A stretch of 64,000 bases of DNA. Origin: Microcyclospora pomicola. Taxonomy: Eukaryota; Ascomycota; Dothideomycetes; Capnodiales. The notes below the pieces were generated by a model. The model was not told where the DNA came from, did no database searches, and was given only the letters and a program-made list of their open reading frames with translations. Made by a program: the position numbers and the translations under genes. Below are positions 33,130-44,016 of the stretch, in pieces (position 1 is the first letter of the stretch; each line of letters opens with the position of its first letter). Location: NCBI GenBank assembly GCA_002786065.1, contig NHNY01000010.1:493302-557301 (forward strand), in the 5' to 3' direction.

Positions 33130-35466
33130 ATGGATTCCGGTAATACGAAGCAGTTCTATACCGAGAAGCAGACTTCTCCAGCCTCTTCGGCTATTGAAAC
33201 TGCTCCTGGCCAGGTCGGTACTCTTCGAAGCCGCCCACCAGGCTTCAGTTGGGAGGTGCAACAGGAGGAGAGCAGCTTTGCGAAGTCCAAGAACACTTCC
33301 AATGCCGACTTCGACCCGATCCCTCCATCAAAGCGCACATGGGGTTGGGGTGCCTATGTTGCTTACTGGATGGCCGATGCCTGGGCCGTCTCGAACTGGG
33401 AAGTTGGTGAGTATACCGCAACGTAGTACCACGCGGCGATAGAGACAGAGGCACTGACTTGCGTCTTTAGCTTCTTCAATGATCTCAGTCGGCCTCAGCT
33501 GGAAAATGGCTATTGGTGCCTGCGTGCTCGGTAATTTCCTTATGGGCATTGTCATCACTGTGAACGGCAGAATCGGTGCTACTGTATGGCATATTCCTCC
33601 TCAATCTGCTTGATAGAAACTGATTCGAGATACAGCTTCACACTCCATTCCCTGTGCTCTCGCGCATGCCATTTGGCTACTACTTCAGCTACTTCGTCAT
33701 TCTGTCACGCTGCGTCCTCGCCATTGTGTGGCTCGGGTATGTTTCTCAAGAGCAACGACTTGGTCACGCGACGAGACTGACTCAAAGGAAACAGTGTCCA
33801 AACCACCACAGGTGGACAGTGTATGGAAGTGCTTCTTACGGCCATATGGCCAAGCTTCGCCAACATTCCGAACAGTATCCCGGATGGTCAAGGGATCTAT
33901 ACCAATGGGATGATTGCATTCCTGTTGTACTTCCTACTCCAGCTGCCTTTCCTATGCATCCCCTACACCAAGGTACGATCCTATTGGACAGCAGCCCCTG
34001 GGACTTTCCAAGACTGACTATATCCGTCAAGGTCCAATACTTCTTTGGTTTCAAGAGCATAATCGCGCCAATTGTCTTCTTGGCTGTTTTCGGTGACACA
34101 CTGCACAAAGCCGGTGGTACCATCAGCGCCAGCCCAGTCATCTCGCAAGGAACTACTGTCTCAGGATCTGTCTTGGCCTGGGCTTTCTTCTCCAGTAAGT
34201 CTTGTGTCCTGATACCTGTAGATTCTCCTCTGACTGAACACTTTGCGCAGACCTCAACGGAGTCCTCGGTAACTACTCCACTTTGGGCTTGAACATTGCG
34301 GATTTTTCTCGATACGCCAAGAAGCCCAGCTCCCAAAACGTTCAAGTCGTTATCATCCCGGTAGTTTTCAGTGAGTATCACAGCATCACTCAGCACGTCC
34401 AACTCGCTAATCATGCGGCACGACAGCTATCGTTGGTATACTCGGAATCTTCACTGCCGCCGCATCCCAAAGTGCCTACCCAGAGGAAACCATGCCTTTG
34501 TGGAACCCAATTGATATCATCAAACTGTGGTTGAAATCCGGATCCCACGCTGCTCGAGCTTCTGCCGCCTTTGCCGCCATTGGCCTGATCATCGTTACGC
34601 TTGGAATCAACATCTCTGCCAACTCGATCAGCGCTGCGAACGACCTCATGGCTTTCTGCCCGAGGTACATCAACATCCGTCGTGGCCAGCTGCTTGCTGC
34701 TGTCATCGGTAGCTGGGCTTTCGTTCCGGTATGTTCATCTACTGACACACCAACACGTTGTTTGATAGCTAACAACTGTTGCAGTGGAAAATCCTTGCTT
34801 CGGCACCACAGTTCCTTGCTTTCCTCGGTGGTTACACCATCTTCTTGGGCCCAATGACTGGTATTCTCATGACTGAGTAAGCAACTTCCGAAACCCCAAG
34901 TCGAAGATCCGCATTCGCTAACATGTACGCTACAGCTACTTCATTGTTCGAAAGGGCAAGGTATCAGTGCCTGATATGTACGACTTCCATGGAATGTACC
35001 GCTATTCACCGAAGTTTGGTACCAACTGGCGTGCGTTCGCCGCTTTCTGGATTGGCTGCGTTCCCCCTCTTCCCGGGTTCGTGAACAGCATCGTCACAGC
35101 GCCAGGAACCGGTTCGACCTCGGTTTCGGCAGGCGGTCAGCATCTGTGAGTTATACTCCCATCTTTCTTGACCTCTGCACGGTGTGCAAAGAGGTCCTTC
35201 GAGACCCAGACGCGCATGAAGTGAACTTGTACTGACTGCTTCGCTCGTATAGTTTCGCAATCGGCTACATTTACTCCTTCATCGCCGCTAGTATCTTTTA
35301 CTGGCTCTTCAACCGATTCTTCCCCCACCAAGAATCCATCATGGACCACGCTGAGACGGGCGAGGAGATCATCGCCGCCAACGACGCCAAGCATGTTGCG
35401 GAACGTCGTGCGAGCTATGCGGAAGGTCACAAGCCAAGCATCGTTACACGCGCTTTCGAGGTCTAG
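33130..35466 (+). CDS. NCS1-family nucleobase/allantoin permease, Fur type
   Basis: Ten exons: 33130-33406, 33471-33583, 33636-33736, 33795-33972, 34032-34194, 34251-34370, 34427-34728, 34785-34876, 34936-35145 and 35253-35466. They give 589 residues, and all nine introns (51-107 nt) keep frame. Family landmarks are WMADAWAVSNWEVASSM in helix 1, GYYFSYFVILSR, GNYSTLGLNIADFSRYAK, LGINISANSISAANDL (substrate-site region) and GILMTDYFIVRKGK. About twelve membrane spans are expected, with a hydrophilic N-terminus and a cytosolic tail. The Fur branch imports uracil, allantoin, uric acid or related compounds with protons across the plasma membrane; sequence alone does not fix the substrate. The GATA sites upstream fit use of these compounds as nitrogen sources. 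Confidence 0.92.
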
Positions 35467-36631
35467 AGTGGGGGCGATGTTGAGTTGTTAGGCGGTGTGA
35501 TTGATACAGCTTTCCTCGATTATGGATCATGAAATGCGCGGGGCGATCTCTTGATATGTATTTATGACTTTTACCACGACCCTTCGCTTGCCTAGATACC
35601 AGTTTCAGCAGAGCAGGAAATGTTCAAAACTTTCATATTCATGTTACAGGTTTTCAACGTTGCGATGGCCAATGTTCAAGTGTTACGATGGATGCTCTTC
35701 ATGTCTCTATCTTGTCCTAGCCACTGGGAACTACCGTGGCACAGGCGTGGTATGGCTTTACCTTCGACACGAAGACAGTCAACGGTCACCGGATGTCTTG
35801 ACGATGGAGGTCTGCTTGGGATAGGTCGACCCGAAGACGAATGAAAATCATCAGTACGGACCTTGAAGTGATTGTCATGGGACGCGCTGACGCTGACGTT
35901 GACTGTATATTCGAGACGTCATAGGTATCACAAGATTACGCACTTCGAGTGGCGCTTACGTTGATTGAGACCTGATTTCGAAGGGGTGGAGCATTCCGGA
36001 AATTGAACAGCGTAGATTGTGTTGATATGTACTCGCTCTCCCCGTTCTCTCCATCAGACCTACATCGCTTGCGCTCATCATCGGCGTCTAGTCAGGAACG
36101 CGGACTTGGCAGCAATGGCCGTTCAGTACATTCAGCTCTTAGCAGCTCTCGCGTTTCTGCATTTTTTGCTTGATCGTGCACTCCTTCGGTCCATCACTAC
36201 AGTCAATGGAGCTTAAGTCGATCAACGGCTATTCGTTCTCAGCAGACTCTCGTCGGCATGGCGGTTCGGCCGATATGGCACCGGTACTTGGACATCCCTA
36301 GATGGATGTGCTCGATTGCATTTCCTGAATCGACATGGCCGAGGACAGAGTGCCGCGGTGGGCTGGACTGGACTTTACATAAGGTACAGGCTTAGGACTC
36401 TCGCGCGCTAATGCCTTTTAAGCATATCAGACACGCTAGTAGCGCTTAATTACAGGCGGGGCGCGCCCCAAACAACACTACTGTGCCGCTTCAGATGTTC
36501 ATGTACATGTACCTTTGCTTTTATGGTACATCACAGACGGGGCATGTACATAGCAGCAGGATAGATACCGCATCTCTGCGAAATCTTGCAGGCTGACCAC
36601 CGCCGCGAATCGTCTGCCAAAGTCGCCCAAG
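35467..36631. other. Intergenic region
   Basis: About 1.2 kb between two plus-strand genes. It includes a 12-base palindrome, GGGGCGCGCCCC, at 36458-36469 about 160 bases before the next start codon. No supported gene. Confidence 0.5.
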
Positions 36632-38053
36632 ATGCCCAAACGGGAAGCGGAAGACGGAGCGACCGCTATCAAACAAGAGCCAAATGGACCTAAGAGGCCT
36701 CGCAAGCAGCAGCAGAAACCACCCAAAGTCCCTTTGTACAAAGCGAGTGCTGTGAAGTCTGCATCGGCGGACACCTTCGCCGTTGCCGACGAAGCGATTA
36801 TACAGAAAATAAAGAAGTGCCTAGCTCGAGGCAATCACCCTAGCACTCCAGAAAGTGAGGCCAAGGCAGCACTCCACTTGGCGTCTCGGTGGATGGCCAT
36901 GCATAATGTTTCGCAAGCCCAGATCTTCGCGCAAGAAAAAGCGGACGATCTTTCTCAGCACAGCGGACAGTGTGATGTTTCAATCACACGCTCAGATGCG
37001 GATCCATCTAAATCCGTCCAGATGCAAGGTCATGTGAGCAGGCTGTGCAAAGCGGTGCAGATCCTCTTCGATTGCAAGTCCTACTCCGCCAGGCGCACTG
37101 GCTCTATTTGGATGTCTTTCTACGGGATTGAAGCCAACGCTATGGCGGCTGCAGACGCGTTCGAAATGATCTTCAATGTTGCAGCGAAATGGTCCATGAA
37201 ACACAAAGGCAACGGACCTAGGGAGGACTATTGCATCGGTCTTGGCGACGAGCTCTGCGTTGTTGCCAGAGAGGCCAAGCGTAAGGAAGAGGCCCAATCG
37301 ATCAAAGCCGAAGAAGCAGCCCGGATCAAAGAAGAGGAAAAAGAAGTCGCTGAAGAACGAGCTAGGCTGTCACGCCTTTCTCCGCCACCCGCTCCTACAG
37401 TCGAGGACGTTTGTGATTCTCCTCAATCCGTGCAATACCATCCATCGTGCGCAGCATCGGTGCACAGTGAGGCAGGTAGCGATGAGGACCACGGTCCACT
37501 TATGACCGACGGTACGAGAGATGGGGACGAATACTTTGAGCCGACTTTTGATGCCGATGACATTGAGGATGACACTTTTGACACGGGTTTCGAGCCAACT
37601 TTCAACGTCGAGGACAACGAGGACAGCGGTCTCGACATCCACGCAGATTTGGACCAGACACTTGAGAAGCTCATCAAGCAAGAACCGCAATCACCCACGA
37701 GCGTCCAGAATTGGCGACCAGACACTCCTGTTGCCAAGGAATCTTCTCCAGCTACACCCGAAGGGCCCGAAGGGGACGTATGGTCTTCTCACAGTCAACT
37801 CGTCCTATTTCGGGATAACGCCATCGCAATTGCAGACGATTACCTCAAATCCCTGGGCGTGAAGGTGTACGCAGGCCGCAAACGAACCCACAAGATCCGT
37901 AACTGGGATGTATACCACGAAGGTCAGCGTGATGGGCACAAGATCGACATGCGCGGTAATATCAAAAGGATCGAGGCAGGCAAGGATGGAGTCGTCAAAC
38001 AGGAGATACCCATCAAAGAGGAAGTAACCATCAAACAGGAAGACCTGTCATGA
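36632..38053 (+). CDS. DUF2786-domain protein with many SUMO-type motifs
   Basis: A single exon of 473 codons. Near residues 52-100 the pattern EAIIQKIKKCLARG, then PESEAKAALHLASRWM and HNVSQAQI, is a DUF2786 domain, followed by the conserved partner region (VSRLCKAVQILFDCKSY, FYGIEANAMAAADAFEMIFN). The middle is acidic and contains two copies of FEPTF followed by acidic residues. Seven PsiKxE motifs (consensus sites for SUMO attachment) are spread from residue 13 to the end, three of them in the last 20 residues at exact six-residue spacing. The biochemical role of DUF2786 is not known to me; acidic stretches, KR-rich N-terminus and SUMO-type motifs suggest a nuclear protein. Confidence 0.85.
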   Translation: MPKREAEDGATAIKQEPNGPKRPRKQQQKPPKVPLYKASAVKSASADTFAVADEAIIQKIKKCLARGNHPSTPESEAKAALHLASRWMAMHNVSQAQIFAQEKADDLSQHSGQCDVSITRSDADPSKSVQMQGHVSRLCKAVQILFDCKSYSARRTGSIWMSFYGIEANAMAAADAFEMIFNVAAKWSMKHKGNGPREDYCIGLGDELCVVAREAKRKEEAQSIKAEEAARIKEEEKEVAEERARLSRLSPPPAPTVEDVCDSPQSVQYHPSCAASVHSEAGSDEDHGPLMTDGTRDGDEYFEPTFDADDIEDDTFDTGFEPTFNVEDNEDSGLDIHADLDQTLEKLIKQEPQSPTSVQNWRPDTPVAKESSPATPEGPEGDVWSSHSQLVLFRDNAIAIADDYLKSLGVKVYAGRKRTHKIRNWDVYHEGQRDGHKIDMRGNIKRIEAGKDGVVKQEIPIKEEVTIKQEDLS

Positions 38054-38926
38054 AGTCTTCTTGTAGCAATCGCGATCAGCATCAAGGGGCCAGCAGTATC
38101 AGGATCGACCGTGGTGAAGGAGAAGTTGGGGAGTCGCAGGTTCTGGCATAGTTGATTGCCTGCCCTGCAATGTTCTCTTTTCGTCAATTTGTTGTTGGAT
38201 GATTTCGGTCGCTTGGGTTTATAGAGAGGGAGACACCGGGAATACCGAGGATAATTTGAGTTGATCATCGGAGAGTCGGTACAGCTGAATGGCTGTGGGC
38301 TTGTCTTGCCATGCTCTTACAACTCGAGCTAAACGAAGTGAAGTCGAAGATGTCGATGACAAAGATGAGGACTCCCAAATGTCGCTTCCGACGCCTCCGA
38401 TTGGATGAAAGTGCGGAAAGCTGTTCCATACATCTGATTAGATCGAGCATCTCCGTCTTTACTACACACTTCATGCGTCTGACCATCCGCTCCAGGGACC
38501 CGGTGCGAAGGAGAATGTAGACCGTGTACAGATATTCCCAATGCCTAAGTAGGTCTTCTTGAGAAGTACTCCACATCAGCACAACAAATCGTACATTGGT
38601 CGATTCGGGTGTCAAGGCACTCCTGACTGTATTCCTATCGTGTAGGTGATAGGGTCCGAATCTCAATGTCGAGCATGAGCTCGTTGTAGCCAATTCATGG
38701 GAGTGACAGGGATCCGCAAATACGAGCGTGCTAAAGTGTGGCAAGTCTGGAGGAATCAGTGTTCAGGCACTAAGTCGAAGCATTCTGCACAACTCACTTA
38801 TGAACAGACACCTAATGTGCTTCGCCAAACGCCATGCTAAGATACATCCCGTTCGAGCAGGAATGAAAAAGGGAGCTCAGTGACGTGCATTGTGTCTGAC
38901 TACTCACAAGCTGAATGGTTACTAGC
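38054..38926. other. Intergenic region between convergent genes
   Basis: 873 bases between the stop codons of the DUF2786 gene and HAT1. A 159-codon reverse frame at 38265-38744 starts at a non-ATG codon and is not supported. Confidence 0.5.
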
Positions 38927-40456
38927 TCATTCGATCCGGACTTTCTTTTGACCATTGGTGGCGTCCGTAGCACCCACTGCACCTCCCTCATCCTCATCAT
39001 CGTCGTCTGGGATTACTTTCCGCTTGCCGGCTCGCGGACCGGAAGCAGGACCTTGAGATGAGCTGGAACCATTGGCTTCATCACCCGCTCTCGCCTCGAC
39101 CTTTTCAAGCAACGCAGCATATCCCTCCTGTACACTGTCTAGTGCAGCCTCCAATTTCTCGATCCTTTCATCTCCTTCTATTTGCGACAGAGTATCGATG
39201 TTGTGCACGAACAACCGATGTTTCACGTACAAGCGCCAGAAGTAATACGCCTTGTCGTGCTCGTTCGACGATCTTTCCTTGCGAGTAATTCTGTTCCGAG
39301 ACCGATGTGCAGGCGGTATGAATGAGAGCGTGTGAACCTCGACTAAACGATCGAACTGGCGCGGCATCATCTTTGTACGCGTCCTCACTTGTTCCCGCGC
39401 TTGCTCATCCACGATGAGACCAGTCGGTATATGTTGGTCGGCTTTGAGTTTGTCTGTGGGGATGTTGGTGTTGACGCGTAGCGCAGAGAACTCGGGGTTG
39501 TCGGCACGCAGGTTGACCAGATCGCAATAGTCGCGCAAATCATCAAAGTCTTCGTTTGGATCTTCGACGGTAAACTCGCGGATGTTGGAAGGTGAGATCA
39601 AGTGACGATACATTCCATTGTAAAGCTCTTGTCCATGACCAGCGTTTTGGAAGGGAGGTAGAATCAAGAATTGCGATAATCTTTCCCTGCTAGGGAAGTC
39701 CAATGGCGATGCGGTCTCGCTTGGTGTCAAGAGTGATGGGAGGAACTCCTCCACGCTCTGCGAGTTGGCTGAGAACAATTTGAGATCGAGATCCGATTGG
39801 CCTCCAGCTCGTCTGTCCGGAAGCGCGAAGATGCGATATGACGTTCCGTAGCCAACAAGAGAGTATGATTTGGCCACCTCATACAGAAAGAAAACCTTCC
39901 AACGCTTCACCGCAGATTCCTCATCGAGCTCCAATATTGTGCCTCCTTCAATGAACATCGGCACAAGCGTCTGTATGTTTTCCAATAGCGCTCTGGCACC
40001 GTGATCCGCCAAGCCTGCACTCCACACTTCGAACCTGCTTCCACCTCTGGTATACTTGTGCACTTTCGATCCTGGGGGCTTGAAGTCCAAGACGTGCTCG
40101 TCTCGCAGCGCGTCATTTCTGTTCGCATCGGTAAAGGCATCCTTGGGTAGAAAGTCCTCGAACGCTGCTCGAATGTCTGTGGGCTTCACCTCGCCCTGCG
40201 CTTTGAACTTTTCGGCATGCCTGATGCCCAAATGAGGACGAAGATTGTGTGCAGCAAACGAAAGTGTTATGTCCAGGCCTTGATAGCCAAAGATGGCCTC
40301 TTCGTCGCCGAAGATTGGGTAGGTAAATGTTGGGTTGAATGAAGCAGAAACCGAGCCGTCAGCACGAATCAGTTCGATGTTGAGGACTTCATTGCTGTTG
40401 CTCGACCATTCATCGACTTGTGCCTGGATCTCTGCAGTGAGTTCGTCTTCCTCCAT
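38927..40456 (-). CDS. HAT1: Histone acetyltransferase type B catalytic subunit Hat1
   Basis: One exon of 509 codons on the reverse strand, ATG at 40456. The N-terminal domain (FNPTFTYPIFGDEEAIFGY, LDITLSFAAHNLRPHLGI) and the GNAT core with the acetyl-CoA loop LPPFQNAGHGQELYNGMY match Hat1. The catalytic region VEDPNEDFDDLRDYCD also fits. The C-terminus is longer than in yeast (374) and ends in an acidic stretch (DDDDEDEGG) and a basic end (KKVRIE). Hat1 acetylates newly made histone H4 at K5 and K12 together with Hat2, in cytosol and nucleus. It is divergent from the ZIP gene. Firm assignment. Confidence 0.95.
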   Translation of the reverse strand: MEEDELTAEIQAQVDEWSSNSNEVLNIELIRADGSVSASFNPTFTYPIFGDEEAIFGYQGLDITLSFAAHNLRPHLGIRHAEKFKAQGEVKPTDIRAAFEDFLPKDAFTDANRNDALRDEHVLDFKPPGSKVHKYTRGGSRFEVWSAGLADHGARALLENIQTLVPMFIEGGTILELDEESAVKRWKVFFLYEVAKSYSLVGYGTSYRIFALPDRRAGGQSDLDLKLFSANSQSVEEFLPSLLTPSETASPLDFPSRERLSQFLILPPFQNAGHGQELYNGMYRHLISPSNIREFTVEDPNEDFDDLRDYCDLVNLRADNPEFSALRVNTNIPTDKLKADQHIPTGLIVDEQAREQVRTRTKMMPRQFDRLVEVHTLSFIPPAHRSRNRITRKERSSNEHDKAYYFWRLYVKHRLFVHNIDTLSQIEGDERIEKLEAALDSVQEGYAALLEKVEARAGDEANGSSSSQGPASGPRAGKRKVIPDDDDEDEGGAVGATDATNGQKKVRIE

Positions 40457-40824
40457 GATAGCGGTGGGTTGTGTGAGAGGAGCAAAAGTGGTGTGAAATG
40501 ATCAGTTTGAATATTGCTGGCTCTGCGATGCACGATCGAGGCTGGAAGACGCGTTTCGCGACAAAGTGTGGCGCAGCTCCGAGGCTCGTGCTGCCAGCTG
40601 TGGCTAAGCTAAAGTGCATCGCGGCAGAGTACAGCTTGCTCATGCAGACGTTCGAGGAGACCGAATGGCACCTCACCTTACCTCACATTGTCATGACACT
40701 TACGATTTAACGACACTCAATATCTCTAGCAGCACCTTATCTTTGGGCGCGGACTTGATGTCATCCTTCGGCTGGCTCGTCGCACACATTTAACAGGATC
40801 TGCGACGATTGTCGCATAGCAAAG
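40457..40824. promoter_or_regulatory. Divergent intergenic region, HAT1 / ZIP transporter
   Basis: 368 bases between diverging starts; both promoters must lie here. No specific site was recognised. Confidence 0.45.
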
Positions 40825-42152
40825 ATGCTAGACGGGCTCCTGATGCTGCTCTTATTGAGCTTGGTGATGGCTGGCGCGTAAGTCAAACCACATGCAAGTC
40901 GCTTCAGGCGGTCGCTGATAACCTGGACAGCTCCTTCATTGCCGGAATACTGCCCCTGTCTCTTTCGCTATCAGCGCGACAATTGCGTCTCATCACCGCA
41001 CTAGGAACGGGAGTCTTGGTTGGCACATCTCTTATCGTGATCATACCAGAAGGGATAGAAACACTATACAATTCGAGTGGGGATAGTCACAGTCATGCGC
41101 TGGCAGTGCGAGGGACGAGACTGCTTGCACGGGATATGGCAATGCTACAACAAGCTGCACCAAGCCGGAGTATGCTTGAGGCACGGACGTCCCATGATGC
41201 CCCTGGAACCTGGCCTTTCGGCACGACCGTTGTCCGCGAGTTATCAGAAGATGCCCTCGATGACGATTTTACGTCGCCCGAAGAGTCGGAGGACCCACCA
41301 TTTACGCCTGTGCCAGATCCGGACGATTCTGACGACAGCCCACCCCATTCTGGGGTTGAAGAAGAGCACAGCGACCATAATCCACATGCCTACGTTGGTA
41401 TCTCTATCATACTGGGATTCGTGCTCATGTACCTGATTGATACCATCCCGCAACACCTGGCGACATCTTCTCGTCCTCAGCGCTTCCAGATTAGCTTAAA
41501 CAACTTCAGCCTCACAAATCGCAGAGCCTCAAATGAGGCGGGGGAGGCCGAGATGCCCACACGCAGCATGTTCGCTCAGATCCCACGCATGTCGTCTACA
41601 ACAATCGGGCTCGTGATTCATGCTGCAGCAGACGGGGTAGCGCTGGGAGCTTCATCCACTTCAACAAGCAGCCTTTCGTTCATCATCTTCATTGCGCTGA
41701 TGATCCACAAAGCCCCTGCAGCTTTCGGCCTGACGTCAGTATTGCTCAAGCAGGGCTTATCCAAACACGAGGCACGAGCACATCTCATCATCTTCTCGTT
41801 GGCTGCGCCTGTTGGAGCGCTACTGACATGGAGCGCTGCACATCTTCTCGGCTACAACTCCTCCGTGCTGGGATCCAACACTAGCACTGATTTCGCGACA
41901 GGTGTTCTGCTTCTGTTCAGTGGTGGTACTTTCTTGTATGTGGCGATGCACACGATGCAGGAGGCATCAGCCGACAAGCATGATCATGGCGCCAATGGAC
42001 ATGCGAATAGCTACAATGGTCTGCCTGGCGGGATGGACATGTATGATACGTCGGCGTCGACGAAGAAAGAAGGCCCAGAACTGATGGATACTCTGGTCAC
42101 GGTCGCGGGCATGCTATTACCATTGTTGACGCAATTTGGACATGGTCATTGA
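40825..42152 (+). CDS. ZIP-family metal transporter, ZIP9/ATX2-like
   Basis: Exons 40825-40877 and 40931-42152 encode 424 residues. The 53-nt intron (GTAAGT, branch CTGAT, CAG) falls in the first membrane span, so the join gives MLDGLLMLLLLSLVMAGASS followed by FIAGILPLSLSL. Further spans include ITALGTGVLVGTSLIVIIPEG and YVGISIILGFVLMYLIDTIP. The metal site of the family is in GLVIHAAADGVALGAS and IALMIHKAPAAFGL. A variable loop with His and Asp lies between spans. ZIP9/Atx2 relatives sit in the Golgi membrane and move zinc or manganese into the cytosol. Metal choice cannot be read from the sequence. Confidence 0.9.
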
Positions 42153-42273
42153 TGATGCGATATAAATTATGTACGATCAAATGCTGAACACATCAACGAG
42201 CAATGGGCGTGAATCCTTGCGGCTGAATGCATCTCATTAGCAGCTAATAACATGCGAGCTGCTAGATTTTCTT

Positions 42274-44016
42274 CTAATCTAATGTATGTAGATCCACTTC
42301 CGCGCCATATTCCAGCACGACCCATTGACAGAACTGCTCCCACGATTTCTGCCACTCCCTCATACGCTGCGCGCGGATCCCATTGCCGTACGCTCCAGCT
42401 TTGATCTCCGCCTGCCACTCTTTGGCCGAACAGTCGTCGAAGGATGCCCATCTCACGCTATTCTCCGCCAGACTCGCCAAGCCCTCCAGGCCTAGATTCT
42501 CCCATCCTTGCAGCGCCTGCCAGAAGTCGTGCGTCATGCCGCTGTTGCCTTGACCCAAGATCAGGGGATCGTCGTTACACAGCGAGCATGGCACGCCGCG
42601 TGCCAGCAGCGCGGGTAGCGGGTGGGACATGATGCTGCTTGTCAGACGTAGCACCTCGTTGGAAACCGGGCAGCTCTCGAGAAGGATCTTCTTCTCTTTC
42701 ACCATGTCGATAAGCAAAGGATGCTTGTAGAGCGAGAAGCCGTGGCCAATCCGCCGTGTCCCGAGCAGCACGGCGTCAAACAGATTCTCATCGACCACGT
42801 CTCCGTCGCCGAGCGTCTCTCCGGCATGGAAGAAAAATGGAATTTCCACTCCGTTCTCCATGCACGCCTTCTTGAACCAGAAAAGCTCTGGTGTCAGTTC
42901 CGCCAACGACCGGCCTAGATCTTCCTGCCCAACGAGGTCATAACCACAGATCAAATCGGGAAATTGTAGCTTGAAATCAATGCACAGTCGCATGTCTTCG
43001 ATGATGTGTCGCGTGTCGTGAGAGCGCAGACCGGTCCAAATTAATCGTGCGCCCCAGAATCCTTGCCCTTCTTCTGAGGAGCAGAAAGCGTCGATCTCTT
43101 CTTGAAGCGCCATCAACATGTACTCTTGGTCCTCATCTGGAGAAGCTGCGCCTTTGCGAGTGAAAGGTGCAAGAAAAACGGTGCGAAGATCTACCCAGCG
43201 GACACCATCTTGGTGTAGCTCGGCCAGAATATTTCGAATCCACTTTCGGAAGATGGGCTCGTAAAGTTCGATGCCGGCCAGGACTGAGAAGCAGGAAGTG
43301 AACTTCCGCCAGACATCGACGGGTCCGAGATGATGTTCAAGTGACTCCTCGTGGGTGATAGTGGCACGACTCTTGAGCCAGGCGAGGAAGGCGGGTTTGC
43401 CACCAGGGAATGCGTCGGCGGCCTTTGAGATGGGGACTGGTTGGTCTGACTTATAGTCGACAGACCATAGATCGCTAGTCGTATCAGAGGTGGAAAGATC
43501 TTTGACGTAGCCGAAACGAAATACGCCTTTTTGCAAGGCTTCCGTAGTCAAGGCGGCTGGTGCAGAAATTGACATTCCTTCTGTCTGCATGGCTTCTTCC
43601 AGCAGCCAGTCAAGATCACCCATTGCGCCCATGTGGCAATGCAGCAATGCGCCCTTCGGCATCTTCTTGACAATCTTCCACAGCTTACTCGATTCCATGC
43701 GCTTCTTTGCGAGGCTGAACATCATTCCTGGATGGACGCTGAATCCCTCCTGCTGGGCTAGATTATCTTCGAACCGTGAGTTCCACAACGTTTGCTGCTC
43801 CTCAAATCTGATTGCGGAGACGATCGCGCTGGCTTCTGCGGCCATTGGTGAAAGTGTTTGTCTGAATGCATGGTCGCTACGTTGGCTCTTCTCTTGCTGA
43901 ATGAGAGCATCTCGACCGTCCAGGTACTTCTGGAGAAAAGGCTGGTCAAGCGATGGCACTCCTTGCTCGCGCGCCCAGGCTTCGTCGGCCTCAATGTCTT
44001 CTGCTGATCTCTCCAT
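42274..44016 (-). CDS. Adenosine deaminase-related protein (ADGF/CECR1 type)
   Basis: A single exon of 580 codons on the reverse strand, ATG at 44016. The deaminase barrel shows all metal and catalytic motifs: LLHCHMGAMG (HxH zinc ligands), LIWTGLRSHD, IPFFFHAGET (His and the catalytic Glu region), RRIGHGFSL, ESCPVSNEVL and CSLCNDDP (zinc-ligand Asp). Length and the extra N-terminal helices place it with ADGF/CECR1 proteins rather than the short classical adenosine deaminases. Animal members are secreted; this one has no signal peptide and so is probably intracellular. It should convert adenosine to inosine or act on a related nucleoside. Stop codons of this gene and the ZIP gene converge with 121 bases between them. 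Confidence 0.92.
   Translation of the reverse strand: MERSAEDIEADEAWAREQGVPSLDQPFLQKYLDGRDALIQQEKSQRSDHAFRQTLSPMAAEASAIVSAIRFEEQQTLWNSRFEDNLAQQEGFSVHPGMMFSLAKKRMESSKLWKIVKKMPKGALLHCHMGAMGDLDWLLEEAMQTEGMSISAPAALTTEALQKGVFRFGYVKDLSTSDTTSDLWSVDYKSDQPVPISKAADAFPGGKPAFLAWLKSRATITHEESLEHHLGPVDVWRKFTSCFSVLAGIELYEPIFRKWIRNILAELHQDGVRWVDLRTVFLAPFTRKGAASPDEDQEYMLMALQEEIDAFCSSEEGQGFWGARLIWTGLRSHDTRHIIEDMRLCIDFKLQFPDLICGYDLVGQEDLGRSLAELTPELFWFKKACMENGVEIPFFFHAGETLGDGDVVDENLFDAVLLGTRRIGHGFSLYKHPLLIDMVKEKKILLESCPVSNEVLRLTSSIMSHPLPALLARGVPCSLCNDDPLILGQGNSGMTHDFWQALQGWENLGLEGLASLAENSVRWASFDDCSAKEWQAEIKAGAYGNGIRAQRMREWQKSWEQFCQWVVLEYGAEVDLHTLD

Noticed and set aside
38265-38744. 159-codon reverse frame between DUF2786 gene and HAT1
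   Set aside because: Non-ATG start and no conserved motif; lies between two convergent stop codons.
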